NCBI GenBank assembly: GCA_001414485.1
Contig: LLEY01000148.1
Location: 98,106-162,105, forward strand
Source: Calycina herbarum
Taxonomy: Eukaryota; Ascomycota; Leotiomycetes; Helotiales; Pezizellaceae
DNA length: 64,000 nucleotides
Direction: 5' to 3'
In this document: piece after piece, positions 61,808-64,000 of the stretch
Layout of the letters: every line of letters begins with the position of its first letter
How positions within the stretch are numbered: position 1 is the stretch's first letter
Notes under the pieces: generated by a model
What the model saw: the letters and a program-made list of their open reading frames with translations, nothing else
Told to the model about the DNA's origin: nothing
The model's database searches: none
Made by a program: the position numbers and the translations under genes

Positions 61808-64000
61808 ATGTCTCATCATTCAACATATCGTAGTGGAAACCACCCACGTCCAGTACGCCATTATACCCCCTACAACTCCCGCGTCAAGTAGCCCATCTAC
61901 TGACGATGTTTACCTTTTAGTATTATCCTCAACTTGCTTCTATCAATTCATCAGACTCGGGCCAAATATATGGAACAACGAGAGATATGGGGCCTCCCCC
62001 TTTGGATTTTCCACCACAACCAGTGGAGATTGACGTTGATTTGAGTAGCCATTCCAGCAGGACACTTCCAAGTCCGTCCCAGTTAGGTTCCAATGCCTGG
62101 GACCCGATTTTTTCCCATCCGGGGTTTGGAGACGCACCATATGGATCTGCCTCCATGGGCAGAATGCAACAAATTCCTAGTGATACTCAAGCTCGCGGTC
62201 CTACCCAGGACCCTCTTGTCCAATGGTACACAGGAAATGATGGTCCTTGGGTGCCAAAGGTCATTCCAGATGTGGCCCTTGAAGAGAGAATACACCCAAG
62301 ACAATCAGGTAATCGTAGTCACGTCTCTTACGGCACTCAATATCGACAAACCAATCCTTCCGAGGCAGGATCAGTTCAATTTGGAGTCTCTAATTCCGAC
62401 TCGGGATATGGAACTCGGCGAAGTGTTGGTAACACATCCGTATTTAGTGCGGACATTCCCGACCGGGATCAGGATTGTCAAAGTTTGGCTGGACATGTTG
62501 AGAATTTCCAACCGTTTAATGGATTTCCGGAAATATTGCCTTCAAGGGACCATTCCCGTATCAATGATTGGACCTCTGCTCCTGCGCCAAAATCCACAGG
62601 ATCTAACACATCCAGCTTGGTCTGCCAGACTTGCATGAAGCCAGTCAAAACCCAGTCAGAATTAAAGTGCGGATTTGCTTTTCTCGTTTTTCATCAATGA
62701 CCGCTGCTAATGTTAAACCAGGAAACATGAACTCAGGCATACGAAGCCATACAAATGTCAGGTCCCTGGATGCCCACGGCCAACAGGATTTAGTACCACC
62801 AATGATTTGGATAGGCACACGAAGAGTAAGCATCCAACTGCCATATCAGATCCAGCGTCGACGAAAATGTATCGTTGCAATGTCCAAGGATGCAAATCCA
62901 AGGAAAAGGCATGGCCGCGTCTGGATAATTTTCGGAGCCATTTGAAGCGTGTGCATCACAACCAACTCCGTAATGAACAGGATTTTGAAGAAATGATACG
63001 CTGGTAAGTAGCTTAGAGGCACATATCTTTGATTGGAAAGAAGCTTATTTATGTGATAGCGCCGAGTTTTTTGAAGGACCGCCTTCGAGTGTGATGCCGA
63101 GTCAGGAAAATGCGTTCCCACAAAGGACAATGCAGCAGGAATCCTTAAATTCAGCAATGCCCATTCAGGATAACAGTGATAGAAATGCCGATTCCGATTG
63201 GAGCGGCACTTGTCCAGAAGTGGTCGATTCCACGCAAGATCTCACGGCCCCCAAAATACCAGATTTGGACCTTTCCTCTGTTTCCCCCTCTTCGAGGATT
63301 TCCTTGCCACAACTACCCATACCACAGGAACCACCTGCCGGTCCCGTTCCTCATCCCGAGGTTCTCAGGAGGGAGACTGTACAGCCTTTGGATGTTTTTC
63401 ATACTGCTCAGCCCCCACCCAAGGCTCCTCGTTGTGGATTTACATTGGAAAGTGTTTTGGCACCAGCCGAGCCCACAAAAGTGCCGATTTTCAAGAGTTC
63501 TTTCTCCAGCGATAGGGGTAACGGTCATGAGATTTCCAAGTTTGGGACTGAGGGAGGTAAGGTGGCGAAGCACAGTAGTGAGGTCTCAGCCTCTTCTGAT
63601 GCGGCTCTCACGAAGATCATCAGGACTGCCTTGAGTGGATCTACCACACATCATGCCCAGGAGTCTGCTTCTTCCAATGGGAATTCGGACCGGAATATTC
63701 TGCCTAGTGGACGTCCATCAGCTGGGAATACAAGTGAGGGTAGTGTTAAATCTTCCGATTCTCCGCCCTCTACCTTGTCGTTGTCTGATACTGATGTCAC
63801 CGAATCCGAGCAATTGAAGAAAGCCGAAGAGATGTTGAAAACTATTCGTCATTTGGGATACACGCTTCAGAAAGATCCTAGTCTTTCGCCGAAGATACAG
63901 AATTTGGGTAGTGTTGCTGGTAATAAGAGTGAAAAGAAGGTTACTTGTAGTGTGTGTAAGAAGTTCCAAGGGAGACCTTGTGAGTTAAGGTATGCCCCCC
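61808..64000 (+). CDS. C2H2 zinc-finger transcription factor, 3' end outside window
   Basis: Probable exons: 61808-61882, 61921-62666, 62722-63003, 63060 to beyond 64000. Intron 2 (55 bp, GTGCGG...ACCAG) and intron 3 (56 bp, GTAAGT...GATAG) are well supported by frame. Intron 1 (38 bp, GTCAAG...TTTTAG with a CTGAC branch) is short; if it is not used, the start is the ATG at 61987. The N-terminal region is Ser/Pro/Gln-rich. Zinc fingers: CQTCMKPVKTQSELKKHELRH (spanning intron 2), CQVPGCPRPTGFSTTNDLDRH with H at SKH, and CNVQGCKSKEKAWPRLDNFRSH with RVH. After a long Ser/Pro-rich region a further C-x-x-C (CSVCKKFQGRPCELR) begins a fourth finger-like motif at the window edge. A nuclear DNA-binding regulator; targets unknown. 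Confidence 0.87.

Overview
The window is nuclear DNA of a filamentous ascomycete (Pezizomycotina). Evidence: short introns of about 47-113 bp (two longer) with GTANGT-type donors and CTRAC/ACTAA branch sites, two HET-domain incompatibility genes, a berberine-bridge-type FAD oxidase, an Erg6-like methyltransferase, a Dap1/MAPR protein and C2H2 zinc fingers. The protein set fits Leotiomycetes best, but that placement is inference. I saw no rRNA, tRNA, CRISPR array or bacterial-type operon. Gene models were built by hand from reading frames and splice signals. Several open frames begin at TTG or GTG, and I moved those starts to the first plausible ATG.

Layout. 0-8 kb: a HET gene, an Lpl1-like serine esterase, a truncated DUF7580-like gene and an unrecognised two-exon gene followed by stray exon-like frames. 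8-14 kb: mostly non-coding with fold-back repeats, a 66-residue single-pass membrane protein, a WW-domain protein and a possible small secreted protein. 14.7-22 kb: a second HET gene with an in-frame 90-bp internal duplication, a beta-lactamase-family pseudogene with at least three lesions, an AT-rich repeat-bearing stretch and an intact secreted BBE-type oxidase with five exons. 23-36 kb: a 1042-residue protein of unknown function, a SIS-domain sugar-phosphate isomerase, an Erg6-like methyltransferase paralogue and cytochrome b5, separated by large non-coding gaps. 36.8-39.6 kb: a large multi-pass glycoprotein.

40.7-48.7 kb is the most unusual region. It holds an array of small, intronless, three-to-four-helix membrane proteins. 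Several share an acidic patch, a Pro-Leu-Leu (dileucine-like) motif and a short Tyr/Cys tail. At least one copy is plainly a pseudogene, one is interrupted by a stop, and three copies share a promoter box. Two MITE-like elements with recognisable terminal inverted repeats and target-site duplications sit among the copies. Immediately after, 49.5-54.2 kb holds five more small intronless orphan genes, four of them coiled-coil-rich. Together the two blocks look like a nursery of lineage-specific genes expanding by tandem duplication; no function can be assigned.

54.6-64 kb returns to conserved genes: a mitochondrial TPR protein divergently transcribed from a Dap1/MAPR heme-binding gene, a small Cys/His protein, then about 3.7 kb without recognised genes upstream of a C2H2 transcription factor that runs off the window.
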